Positions 26,351 to 35,994 of a DNA stretch of 36,399 nucleotides are shown in pieces. The first letter of the stretch is position 1. Each line of letters starts with the position of its first letter. The position numbers were made by a program, and so were the translations under genes. The DNA comes from Ichthyosporea sp. XGB-2017a (Eukaryota; Opisthokonta; Ichthyosporea): the NCBI GenBank assembly GCA_002811675.1, contig PDIM01010359.1, positions 109,126 through 145,524 on the forward strand. Reading direction: 5' to 3'. A model generated the notes under the pieces. The model ran no database searches, was not told the origin of the DNA, and saw only the letters and a program-made list of their open reading frames with translations.

Positions 26351-29288
26351 ATGATTATCCTGTTTGTGATTGATACAAGTGCTTCCATGCTGCAGAGGGC
26401 CTACAACGGCCTCTCTCTCCTTGACATAGCGAAGTGTGGCGTGGAAAATTTTATTAAGTTGCGGAATAGGGACCCGAACAACAGAGATCGGTTTATGCTA
26501 ATGTCATATGCGGAAGGCTTAGATGCAATCAAAGTGGGATTTAAGGAACCCATCAACCAATTTTTAGAGGAGTTAAAAAACCTGAAAGCTAGTGATATGT
26601 CTTGTTTGGGGCCAACGTTGCAAACAGCGTTTGACTTTCTGAATCAGAATCGTATATCCATAGGGATAGATAATTTTGGACTGGGTAGAATCCCATGGTT
26701 TATTGAGCCTGCCATGGTTGTTCTGTTGACGGATGGGGGTCAGCTTTCTTCTTCTTCTGGTTTGGAGGAAGGCTTGCGATTTCAAAAACCATATTCTGGC
26801 AGTGAGTTGGCAAGCGATCCATATCGTTGGGATCAGCGCCTTTTTACAATTGTGCTTAAGTTTCCTGGCAGCGTTCCAAGCAGAGCACCAACACTTGATG
26901 AAAGAGACCCATTGAAATGCATTTCGGATGAAACAGGAGGAAGGGTATTTTGTGTAAATACAATGAAAGCGCTTAATCAATGCATAGAAAACTTAGTTGT
27001 TAAGCTGCAGCTGGGTGTTGTTGTTAGTTTCGAATGTATGAATCGGGTGGCACCAATGGAAGAATTTCAGGCCCATAGCAGTTCACCGCAAAAGGGAATA
27101 CCAAACATAAATTGCTATCATAGAATGATTTATATGAGACAGCAGCCCCAGCCGCAAAAGAACTTGCAGGGAACGTGGCCCATACCGGAAAGCTATTTTA
27201 TTGATGGTAATGCAAGCATTCCCACTCCGCGAAAGGCACATCCTGTCATATATTTTAGCTCAGTAAACGTAGATTCTGATATTATTAAAGATTTTCCGTT
27301 TGATAAATACGAGCTTGAAGCCTGTAGCCTAACACATTATATGCTTTCTCAGAGAAAAAAAGGGCCCGTTTGCTGGCAGGTATTTATGAAAAATAGCCGC
27401 AAAGGAAATCAAGAGTCTAAAAATGATTGTCCCTTCGGGTTTCTGAAAACAGGAACTGCGACCAATACTGTCAGCTTATACATACTCCCTTACAACTACC
27501 CTGTTCTTTTTAAACTGTTGGATGAATTGATTAAAAACTACAAAATGAATCCACCTCCCCGATGGAGGCAAGAATTCGATAATTACCTTCAAACACTCCC
27601 CTTTTACTATGTCAGCCAGCTCAAGAACGTTCTTAGAAAAATGTCTCTTCCAAATATAGTCCCCGACCATTTGGATGGGGGGATGCCGTTTGGGATGATG
27701 AATTTCATTAAGAAGATAAAGGCTCAGGCAAAAGTAGATCACGAGAACTTTAATTTAGCACTGGCACAACGTAAGAAGGCGGTCGACGGAGGAGGCGCTT
27801 CTGGGCAAGGGGGTACACATGAATCGGAAAGCAATGTTGGTGGCCTGTCGAATGAAGTTGTTCTGGATTTTGAAAGGCAGGGAGGTGGATCTTATCAATC
27901 CACCCTTCGTGGTGGTAGTTTTTTTTCTAAAAAGGAGGATAACTTGGTGCAAAAGGGGAAAATCAAAGCAGCTGCGATAAAATCTTCAAAAGGAAGCGAG
28001 GATAAAAGCCTTAATTTGTCGCAGAAATTTCGAAATGCATTTGATATTGGGAGAGGGGACTTACTGTCACAACTTCAGCGAATGAAGGCCAATTTTTTAA
28101 GCCCTGTTTATCGCAATTTTAATCTAGAAGACGAAGGTAAGTGAAAAATAGTTTGGAACATGTTTCTGAGAGCACACGATAAGACTTCTAACCTACGCCG
28201 GGGTTTTGTCTTGAGTATAAATTTAGATCTAAAGCATAATGTTCCTATAGGACAGATGGGTGATTACCAAGAGGCAATTAAAAAGAGGCAGCCGTTAAGA
28301 GATGCGATTGATGAAGACTCGGGTACCAGGCCTTTATTTGGAAACCCATTCCGGAATGAAAAGGTATGTAAGAGATGAAAGATAGTAATGGAGTAGCAAT
28401 TTAGTCTAACGCCTCCGCAACTCTCTATCTCTCTTACTTTTAGCGAATGATGCAAATTGATGAAGCGGACGAAGCCACACAGGGCCAACAGAAGAAAAAA
28501 CGAAGTAGAAGTGGAAGCTTGACCCGAAGTCGAAGGAGTAGGAGCCGCAGTCCAACCCCTCGACCCGACAACGTTGGGGATAGAAGGACGGAAGACATGA
28601 AAGGCGCGTCCCCACCCAAACCAAATCGAGGGTCAAGTCAAATGGGACTAGGAGCCACTGGTATTGGTTCAAATATACCAGTTGCTCCAAGCTTTGGAGG
28701 TGAAAGAGACGTAGCGCAGGCCTCTGCCAGTCTACCACGAGCACCTTCTTTACCAAGCACTAGGCAACCAAGCGCATTTTCAAGTACAGGCCCATCTGCG
28801 GGAACCCCAGGGGGGCATCACCAACCAGCCATCGTAACTCCAACGATTGCTTCAACTCCCATTGCTCAAGCAACCGGGACCGGGATGCTGCCTCAACAAC
28901 AAATCCAAGCAAGGTCTCCGAGTCCAAGATTTCCCGTTAATCAGGTCCCTCGTCCGTCCAGAGGAAAAGAGAAGAGTGTACTATTTCCCGAATATCAGGA
29001 GATCAAAAACACCATTGTAAAGGAGCTTAAGAAGCCTGGTAAAAGTAAGCTATATTTTAAAGGTGTGTTTTGGAATCGTTTCGATGCTTGATCTGACCTT
29101 CTTTTTCTGCTCTTCTTCTTTTTTTTCCAATTGTAGACTATGATGGGATATTTGCAAATCTGAAAAGAGTGAAGGGTGATTCTGGTTCGAAAAAAGCTTT
29201 TGTGTCCGAAATTATAGTTGAGGCAAAACGTTACAAAAAGCATTTGCTGATCAAGCAGCTGCAGGACTTTCAGATGAAGATTTCGTAA
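26351..29288 (+). CDS. INTS6: Integrator complex subunit 6, four exons
   Basis: Exons 26351-28136, 28227-28363, 28444-29044 and 29137-29288 join in phase to about 891 residues, close to the animal protein (about 887). INTS6 is part of the Integrator-PP2A module, which attenuates RNA polymerase II transcription and supports snRNA 3' processing (family knowledge). The N-terminal VWA domain opens MIILFVIDTSASM with the MIDAS residues Asp8, Ser10 and Ser12. Later landmarks are GIDNFGLGRIPWFIEPAM, LPFDKYELEA, FRNAFDIGRGDLL, VPIGQMGDYQEA, MQIDEADEA and the C-terminal IFANLKRV...AKRYKKHLLIKQLQDF. Exon 3 contains an Arg-Ser-rich stretch (KKKRSRSGSLTRSRRSRSRS) and a long Pro/Ser-rich linker. I take the ATG at 26351 because the product then starts exactly like other INTS6 proteins. 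AATAAA is at 29311-29316. Confidence 0.95.
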
Positions 29289-29325
29289 GCAATAGCCAGG
29301 GGCGCATTAAAATAAACGCAGCCAT

Positions 29326-29739
29326 TCATTCGACACGGTTTGAACCACTTTCGCTTATGTGCAGGAGATTGACTAAGCCATTGTAAATAGTAGGGTTTCT
29401 GAAAGCCTTTGAGTGTTTCAACTGCTTGTTAATGCTATGCCCTTCGCTCGTGAGGGTCATAAATTTCTTCAGTTTCTCGTCCAGCACATTTGAGCAACTT
29501 CCTTCGAAAGTTTCTGGAAGGTCAATATAGGGATTAACCTGAAACGGATACATCTCCACGAACGTACAGGCCTCAGTTGCTTGTTGTCTTGTTGTTTGAT
29601 TTACCAGGGAGGGTGCCTCCGCTCGTTGAATGTTACCAAAACCCGATAAGCTATCCTCACTTCGCAGATGCTTTCCCAATCCATGCTTCCCTTCATCTTC
29701 GTCGGAAGATGAGGACGAATAATCACCTAGGAGATCCAT
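29326..29739 (-). CDS. SAP30BP: SAP30BP/HCNGP-like transcriptional regulator, short form
   Basis: 137 residues from the ATG at 29739 (an upstream extension starting MNCNPLL is possible but less natural). It begins MDLLGDYSSSSSDEDEG, the acidic Ser-rich start of HCNGP-type proteins. The HCNGP domain follows: LPETFEGSCSNVLDEKLKKF, then SINKQLKHSKAFRNPTIY. It ends at HISESGSNRVE, where family members continue past GSN(F/Y)P for several dozen residues. The C-terminal part is therefore missing, or on a downstream exon not seen before INTS6. In animals this protein associates with the SAP30 corepressor and takes part in splicing of short introns. It is convergent with INTS6, with 37 bp between stops. 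Confidence 0.8.
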   Translation of the reverse strand: MDLLGDYSSSSSDEDEGKHGLGKHLRSEDSLSGFGNIQRAEAPSLVNQTTRQQATEACTFVEMYPFQVNPYIDLPETFEGSCSNVLDEKLKKFMTLTSEGHSINKQLKHSKAFRNPTIYNGLVNLLHISESGSNRVE

Positions 29740-30072
29740 TTTGGAAGCGCTTAACTTGACCTTGAGATAAATCAAAGTAGCTGGTGTGAAAAAGCACAGC
29801 AAGCGACCAGACAGTAACGGGTTGCAATTCAACTTTTATCATATCACAACGTTGTAGTAGATAGCTTTTAGCTACACCCCTAACCACAGGCACAGCTGAT
29901 GTAAGCTGCAGCAACAAAGTCGATGATTTGCTTGGCGAACCTTCAGTTCGAAGTTAACTCAACCTCACATACAGATCTCCTTCATATGCTGAAAGACCAA
30001 GGCTGCCTCGACAACTGCTTCTTATAAGCCTATCCCCCGCAATATCGTTATTCCGTGAATTGGTACTTCATT
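29740..30072. other. Intergenic, promoter of SAP30BP-like gene
   Basis: The 333 bp between two minus-strand genes. No other signal recognised. The PDCD5 AATAAA overlaps its own stop codon (30072-30077). Confidence 0.45.
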
Positions 30073-30724
30073 TTATTTAAAATCATCATCCTCGTCGTCC
30101 TCGTCGTCACTATCGTCATTCTCGTCGTCGTCCTCGTCAGAATCCGCATAACGCCTGTTAAAATTAACCTTGGGTCCCCTAGATTGTTTCTGCGATACTT
30201 GATTTAGGAATCCTATCAGCTGAGGCTCGTCCACCTGGCCACCGATCTGGCCCATTTGAGCCATGCGAACCAACATGCTCTCTATTTGACCAGCTTTGTC
30301 AGGCTTTACACTCTTGATTCTTCCGACTAGATGAGAATAGCAGCTTGAGTGAGTAACCGGCAAATAAAAAAAAATGTCTATAAATCTTGCACTACGTCTT
30401 TTGATTCAAAGAGAACTTACGCCTTGCCCTTGCTTCCTGGGTGAGGATTTGAGACAAAATGCTCAGTTTCATTTCTTCTTCGCGTTTCTTGGCCTCCTCG
30501 GCTTGTTGCTGTCTGTTATTTCCCATCCCACCACTCTATCATATTGTAGTATTAAAAAAAGCAGTTAGCTACCATGCAATTCAGCACGATGGCAAGCACA
30601 ACAAAATGACAGTCACTCTTACCATTCCTGGGACACCACCTTCTGTACCAGCACCACCACTTTGAAGCTCAGCTAATCTTCGTGCTCTAATGGCGTCTAA
30701 ATCTGCGTCTCCCGCCACGTCCAT
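30073..30724 (-). CDS. PDCD5: PDCD5 (TFAR19), three exons
   Basis: Exons 30724-30623, 30535-30421 and 30326-30073 give 156 residues in phase, somewhat longer than the animal protein (about 125). The start reads MDVAGDADLDAIRARRLAEL, the PDCD5 N-terminal helix. The core has EEEMKLSILSQILTQEARAR and RIKSVKPDKAGQIESMLVRM. The end is KVNFNRRYADSDEDDD followed by an unusually long Asp/Glu tail. PDCD5 is a small three-helix-bundle DNA-binding or chaperonin-associated protein conserved from archaea to animals, linked to apoptosis and CCT regulation in animals. Its role here is inferred by orthology. It is divergent from gamma-SNAP. Confidence 0.95.
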
Positions 30725-31251
30725 TTTGGTTTTTTCAAAGGGATATTACAGCCATAAAAAGGTACGCTTCTATATCTTCTGATAACGATAACAATTAGCC
30801 GCTCTATGATAGCAGGATCTATCTACGTTTCACTCCTGATCCAAATAATAAATCCAAACACACGCAGGAAATAATAAATATCAATAGCTGTGATGCAGTA
30901 GTACTGTACTACACTACCTCCTGCTCTACAGAAAGATGGGTAAAGGGGGGGCCGTGGTGAAATATGTGCGGTAATTTAATTGCAAAGGAGGGGAGTCATG
31001 ATCTGATGGGCCAGGCCCCAGGCTACTGTAGCTGCTGATCCAGTGCCCAGCTGGGGTCAGGGGCGGGCCTCTATCTATGATATGTCCCTCCCTCCACTCC
31101 ATAGTCACTTCCTCCCCACTCACCACACATGCTACTAGAATCAACCAATGACCCTGCACTGTAGAAAGATCCAGCCACACAATCAACAATAAGCTGCTGA
31201 GCACATTACGGTTCTCTTTGAAGGGTAAGGTTGGGTTTTAAAGACGACAAC
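30725..31251. promoter_or_regulatory. Divergent promoter region, PDCD5 / gamma-SNAP
   Basis: 527 bp shared by two divergent start codons. It includes a G-rich run near 30949 and GC-rich CAGCTG/GCTGC boxes around 31020-31060. The open frames inside have no family resemblance. Confidence 0.45.
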
Positions 31252-32544
31252 ATGTCAGATAGGAAGCGCCAAGAGGCATTGGAAAATCTAAAGGAAGCAG
31301 AAAAACTGCTGAAAACTTCCATGTTCAAATGGAAGCCTGACCATGATACTGCGGCAATGTACTTTGACAAAGCGGCTAACAATTTTAAAGTTGCGCAATG
31401 TTTTTCAGAGGCAAAAGCCGCATACATCAAAGCCGCTCATTCACACAGGAAATGCGGAAGGTTCGTATGATTCGTAATGTTTTTAGAGCCCTAAGATCCC
31501 GCTTTTAGCCATGTAAATGTATATTTACTAAACCCTATGTCTATTGAACTGAATTCTCATATCTCTGCTATAGTCTCTTCCACGCTGCGAAAGATTGTGA
31601 TCTGGCGGCGCAAATAGCAAGCAAGGAAACTCCACCCGGTATAAAAGAATCAGCCTCTTTGTGGGAAGAATCAAGCACTCTGTATCAAGAACATGGAGCT
31701 AGGGATACGGCCGCACTTGTTCTAGAGAAAGCTTCAAAGTAAGTTTTCATTCGCATTTCTCGTATTTCTTCTTATGTGACTTTGGATGGAGGAGGTTGTT
31801 CTTTATTATTAACTTAAACTCGCGAAATGAAGATTCTTGGCCCCTTACGATGAACAAAAAACAGTGGAACTATGTATGCATGCGGCCGATTTGCTCATTT
31901 CCGATGATAAGCATCGTCAGGCTTTCGACAGCTTTAAGAGGGCGACGAACTTGTTGCTGCAACAGAAAAGGTACGGAATATGTCTTCGTTTTCAAGAAAA
32001 GGGATGGTATGTGATTAATGTGAGTTTTGATTTATGACTTGGATATTCCAATGTTAATATGAATAATAGCTACGAGCGCGCGCTGCAAATAGTGAAATTA
32101 CACATCAACGCATACAAGGAGGCAGAAATAGCGGATGGAAATCTTTTTAAAATTTTCTTGACTTTAATTTTACTTCATCTACACTTGAACGATGAGGTCG
32201 CTGCTTCCAAGTTTTATGAAGATTCCTTACATACACCCGGGTTTCTGAAAAGTGAAGAAAGTCGTGCAGCCCATGAAGCTATTCAAGCCTTCGAAGAAGG
32301 TGACCAAGAAAGCTTAGATTCTACTATTTCCAAGCAGACATTTAGGTTTCTAGACAACGAGGTTCTCAAATTTTGTAAACAACTTAGTGTACCTGGAGGC
32401 AGAAAGAAAAAAGCAAAAGACATCGTCGCTTCAGACAGCACCACAGTGGCAGGGGAGGAATCAGGTAATTTTCTTCAACAAGGCGGAAAAGAGACTAATA
32501 TGGGAGCTGAGGATGAGGAAAGTGATGAAGAAGGCCTTTGTTAA
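31252..32544 (+). CDS. NAPG: Gamma-SNAP (NSF attachment protein), four exons
   Basis: Exons 31252-31460, 31574-31738, 31833-31970 and 32070-32544 join in phase to 328 residues (human about 312). The product is an all-helical TPR-like adaptor that recruits NSF to SNARE complexes for disassembly after membrane fusion. Landmarks are NLKEAEKLLKTSMFKWKPD at the N terminus, SLFHAAKDCDLAA across the first junction, RATNLLLQQKR, an LHLNDEVAASKFYEDS helix, LSVPGGRKKKAK and the acidic C terminus EESDEEGLC, which resembles the gamma-SNAP end EDEYSGGLC. The ATG at 31252 is the first in frame. The first donor (AG|GTTCGT) is non-standard but is the only one that keeps frame and homology. AATAAA is at 32638-32643. 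Confidence 0.95.
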
Positions 32545-32722
32545 CACAGATCAATTGAGCTAGAAGAGGGGCTTTCAATCTTCTATAGCGAGCTTGTGTA
32601 CATGTAGAGAGTATACTTCTTACCCCTGGCACTGCGAAATAAAGAAAGGAGCTAGGAAAGGCAGTTAGTTGCACGTTTTTAGGGGTGTTGACTGTTGACA
32701 CTTGATATAAATTCACTTATAG

Positions 32723-32734
32723 TTTCCCGCCAAA
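32723..32734. promoter_or_regulatory. E2F-like site upstream of CEP70
   Basis: TTTCCCGCCAAA is a full match, in reverse orientation, to the same E2F consensus seen at 12254-12265. It lies about 330 bp before the CEP70 start codon, which fits cell-cycle control of a centrosomal gene (inference). Confidence 0.5.
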
Positions 32735-32820
32735 ACCCTTTTAAGGAATGTGAGAGAGGGGTTTAGGGTTAAAGGGAGTGTGGACTGTTAAAATTATTTT
32801 TATAATTTTAGTACTACTGC

Positions 32821-32836
32821 GGACCGCGCGCGGTCC
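32821..32836. repeat. Perfect 16-bp GC palindrome
   Basis: GGACCGCGCGCGGTCC equals its own reverse complement and sits in otherwise AT-rich flanking DNA. It is a possible dimeric factor site or cruciform-prone element. Confidence 0.75.
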
Positions 32837-33066
32837 ATCTCTGCTGAATGCTGCTGGCCGCTGGGCTTTCTTCGAGACTCGAGAGGGAGCCCATGGGCTA
32901 TAGCCTATAGCTACTAGCCAGTGGAGTCTTTGTGAAAGTAAAATATTAATCTCTAATTTGGTGGGGATTAAAATAACCAAGTTTAAGTTATATATATATA
33001 TAAGCAGCAATTCCCCGTTCCACTTTCAATCCATCAATATTATCATTATTTGATCCTCACAAAACT

Positions 33067-35994
33067 ATGATGCATTCAAAAGCCGAAAGCAGCAAAAGCG
33101 TACTAGACCCTTCGGCGAGTTTAAACATATCAGATCAAGCAGAAGTGCAAGAATTCGAAAAGCAGCTGTCGCAGATACACTCAGAGCTGAGGGCAGAAAA
33201 TAGCACTTCTCACTCCCGAGAAAGTAATCCATTTAAAACTGAAGACTCGAGCCCTCAAACTCTGAATTCGAAAGAGTATACTAAATATTTGCTGGCTGGA
33301 ACAAATTTAACAGACAAAATTGGACGAATTGTGGAACAAGCGTTAGAAAACAATGACTCTTTTATAGAATCTAGTGAATTTAGGGCACTTTCTGGAGATA
33401 AGAGTGTTGTTTACATTCCAAAGGGTCGCTCGACAAACACTATAAGCGCCACAAAATCAACTTCCCAAGATCTCAAAGGTTCCCACCCGAATCCGTTCCA
33501 TTCAGAGTCCGGTGGCCCTGCCCAAGCTCTGCCTTTGTCGTTACCAACATCAATCCATAAAAAGGAGAATGTAGCCGAATCTCTTGCTTCCGTGAACGCC
33601 AAATTAAAAAGTTTTGGTTTTCCAGAAATCTCCTTCATTCCGTTGTATTCAAGTCGAGTCAACGTGGAGGATGCGCTGTGCATGAATGTCGACGAGAGAT
33701 GTCAGTTGTTCCTTACCGTTGAAGAATTAATATCGCAATGGTGTCAACGAGGTAAACTTATTCAAGATTTTGTAAAGGAATCGAATAGAAGCGCCGAAAA
33801 GTATGCCGAAGCAGAAAAAGAATTAAAGAAGCTTCAAACGGAAAAAAGCGAGTTGGAATTCAATTTGCAAGCACTTCAAACACAGAATGTATATGAAGAA
33901 ACTGAAATAGGACTTAAGATGAAGAATTCCTCCGGAACATCATTAGCTTCCCAAGAATTAATTGAAAGTTTGCAATCTCAAAACGCTCTCCTTAGCGCGC
34001 AACTTCAGGCAGAGGAACGAAAAGCATATTCTTTGAAAGAAAAACTTGATCGCACGTTGGAAATGGAGAGGGCTAGAACTTATAGGCATAGCTCTATATT
34101 GGAAAAGCTTCGAAGTTCTCATGGTATAACATCTTCACAATTGATCACAATGGTCGGGGAAGGGTGCACAGGAAACTTGGAAGAAAAACTCTTGAAAATC
34201 ATAGATTTTTATGAGTCTCAAAAAGAATCTTGGAGGAAAGATCCTATAGCTGCTCCATCGCCAACAGCACAAAGCTCACTTGACAAAAAGAATATTCACT
34301 CTCCTGAGGCCAAGAAGCTGCATCTTCTGACCACAGAACATAGCGAAAGAAGCCAGTCAGTCTTCTCTGACGCCTCCGACTATGTTGTAATTGACATGGT
34401 CCCATCAGCAGGCGATTGGGGTACCGTTAACAAAGTAAGTGAATACGAAGAAAGGTGTTCGTCTCTTCATGCGCAGATACTTGCTCTAGAAAAAGATAAT
34501 CTTGACCTTACCCGCGAAGTCTCAGTTTTACGTAGGCGCCCAACTGTTGAGGAAATTGTTCATTTGAAGCAAAAGCTAATTCAAACGGAAGAGCAATGTG
34601 GAAATGGAGTATCCTCAAGAAAAAATGCTGCTACCAACAAACAAATACCACAAAAGCTTACATCCCCTCAGAAATACGATGCCACTCTAACGCGGGAACT
34701 GATCCATAGAGATAAGGTTTTATTCCGAAACCGTCAAAGTTATGAAAGGAATAGTTTTTATAGTGAAGAGCCAGAACCGGATTCTGTTTCTGTAAAACCT
34801 TTTGAAAATTTGAGAGAAATTGATGGTCTATCAGGTCAACACGAAAACCCCGATAGATTGATCGAAAAGTTGAAAAAGATTATGAATGTCAATGATAATA
34901 ACCGCTTAGTAACAAGCTGCAGAACAGTTGCGAAAGTCGTAAAATGTGTCCCGATTCTAGAACAGTGTCTCAAAGACATTTTTAATATAATCCAAGTTGA
35001 GTGTACACGTCTGGCTCCATTGGAAAAATGTGAACGTGTCTGTTGCAAGACTGCCCCGGCAATCTTGAAAGCGCTTTTTGAGAAAGAGTCCTATGCTCGG
35101 AGAACTACTGATACTAGTACTACCGTTGAAAGCTCTAAAACTTTCATACAACGACAACATGCCCATGACCATACTGCGGCAAATCATCTAGCTTTTTGTC
35201 TTTCGTCAGAAGATGCCGTTGATGTGTGCTTTTATTTAAAAGATTTATTTGAAGTGAAATATCTTTCGAGACAAAACTTAGTGGCTAAACTCAGCGATGT
35301 TTACACAAATCTGGAAACGAAAAATAATTGTTTGTCAGCCATTTGCTCCATTTGTGGATTAAATGTAGGCACCTCAACTCCTAAAGTTATAGTAAGCTAT
35401 ATCCAAAACCTCCATCATGAAGCAAATTCCCATAAGGGCAAATTATCGGCTTCAGCAGCTGATCCTTCCGAGCTCGATTCACTGTTGAAAGTGATGAAGC
35501 AAATGCTAACACGTCTTACGCAGGGTTTGGTTCATAATAATGTTGGTAAGGATCACGTGATGAGCAAAACGTCTGAAGAAAGCGCCCCTATAAGTAGTTC
35601 CATACACGAACGTACTAAAAAGATTATAAATTATAAAGCGAAAAACCATAATCCCCGATCGACTAGTCCGAACGCATTCACGGACGTCGATGTCCATCAT
35701 GGGCTAGCTTCGCCATCGCCGACCGCCGCTACTTCCAGAGAACAAGACGACGACGAATTATACGTAATTAAGCCGGCCCGGAAAATGACATCGACAATAT
35801 TGCAGCCAACCTTAAATTTCTGCCTGTCTCTTGAAGAGACAGAAGATTTAATTGATAAAGCTCGATTTCTCGAGACGCACTTCTACGGATTAAAGACCGT
35901 AGTGGATGAGCTGTTATCTCTATGCGGCAAATCGAGCCTTTCCGAGTGTGCCCAGTATATTATGAAGCTACAAGCTGCTGCAAGCACTATTTAA
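33067..35994 (+). CDS. CEP70: Centrosomal protein CEP70
   Basis: 975 residues in one exon, longer than the animal protein (about 600). It has the CEP70 landmarks in order: LKSFGFPEISFIPL (about 181-194), a long coiled coil (about 235-350), LLKIIDFYESQKESW (about 376-390), a second coil with LEKDNLDLTREVSVLRRRPT (about 473-492) then VEEIVHLKQKL, DLFEVKYLSRQNLVAKLSDVY before a TPR-like helix pair (about 720-780), and the C-terminal LSLEETEDLIDKARFLETHF. The extra length lies in Ser-rich N-terminal (1-160) and central linkers. CEP70 binds gamma-tubulin, organises microtubules and is needed for cilium formation in animals, so its presence argues for centrioles. The start is one of two adjacent ATG codons. 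AATAAA is at 36079-36084. Confidence 0.9.
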   Translation: MMHSKAESSKSVLDPSASLNISDQAEVQEFEKQLSQIHSELRAENSTSHSRESNPFKTEDSSPQTLNSKEYTKYLLAGTNLTDKIGRIVEQALENNDSFIESSEFRALSGDKSVVYIPKGRSTNTISATKSTSQDLKGSHPNPFHSESGGPAQALPLSLPTSIHKKENVAESLASVNAKLKSFGFPEISFIPLYSSRVNVEDALCMNVDERCQLFLTVEELISQWCQRGKLIQDFVKESNRSAEKYAEAEKELKKLQTEKSELEFNLQALQTQNVYEETEIGLKMKNSSGTSLASQELIESLQSQNALLSAQLQAEERKAYSLKEKLDRTLEMERARTYRHSSILEKLRSSHGITSSQLITMVGEGCTGNLEEKLLKIIDFYESQKESWRKDPIAAPSPTAQSSLDKKNIHSPEAKKLHLLTTEHSERSQSVFSDASDYVVIDMVPSAGDWGTVNKVSEYEERCSSLHAQILALEKDNLDLTREVSVLRRRPTVEEIVHLKQKLIQTEEQCGNGVSSRKNAATNKQIPQKLTSPQKYDATLTRELIHRDKVLFRNRQSYERNSFYSEEPEPDSVSVKPFENLREIDGLSGQHENPDRLIEKLKKIMNVNDNNRLVTSCRTVAKVVKCVPILEQCLKDIFNIIQVECTRLAPLEKCERVCCKTAPAILKALFEKESYARRTTDTSTTVESSKTFIQRQHAHDHTAANHLAFCLSSEDAVDVCFYLKDLFEVKYLSRQNLVAKLSDVYTNLETKNNCLSAICSICGLNVGTSTPKVIVSYIQNLHHEANSHKGKLSASAADPSELDSLLKVMKQMLTRLTQGLVHNNVGKDHVMSKTSEESAPISSSIHERTKKIINYKAKNHNPRSTSPNAFTDVDVHHGLASPSPTAATSREQDDDELYVIKPARKMTSTILQPTLNFCLSLEETEDLIDKARFLETHFYGLKTVVDELLSLCGKSSLSECAQYIMKLQAAASTI

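Larger units (their letters stand above)
32545..33066. promoter_or_regulatory. CEP70 upstream region with E2F-like site, GC palindrome and TATA-like tract
   Basis: After the gamma-SNAP polyadenylation signal there is an E2F-like element (32723-32734), a perfect 16-bp GC palindrome (32821-32836) and an alternating TA tract (about 32989-33002) ending roughly 65 bp before the CEP70 ATG. No gene seen in between. Confidence 0.5.
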
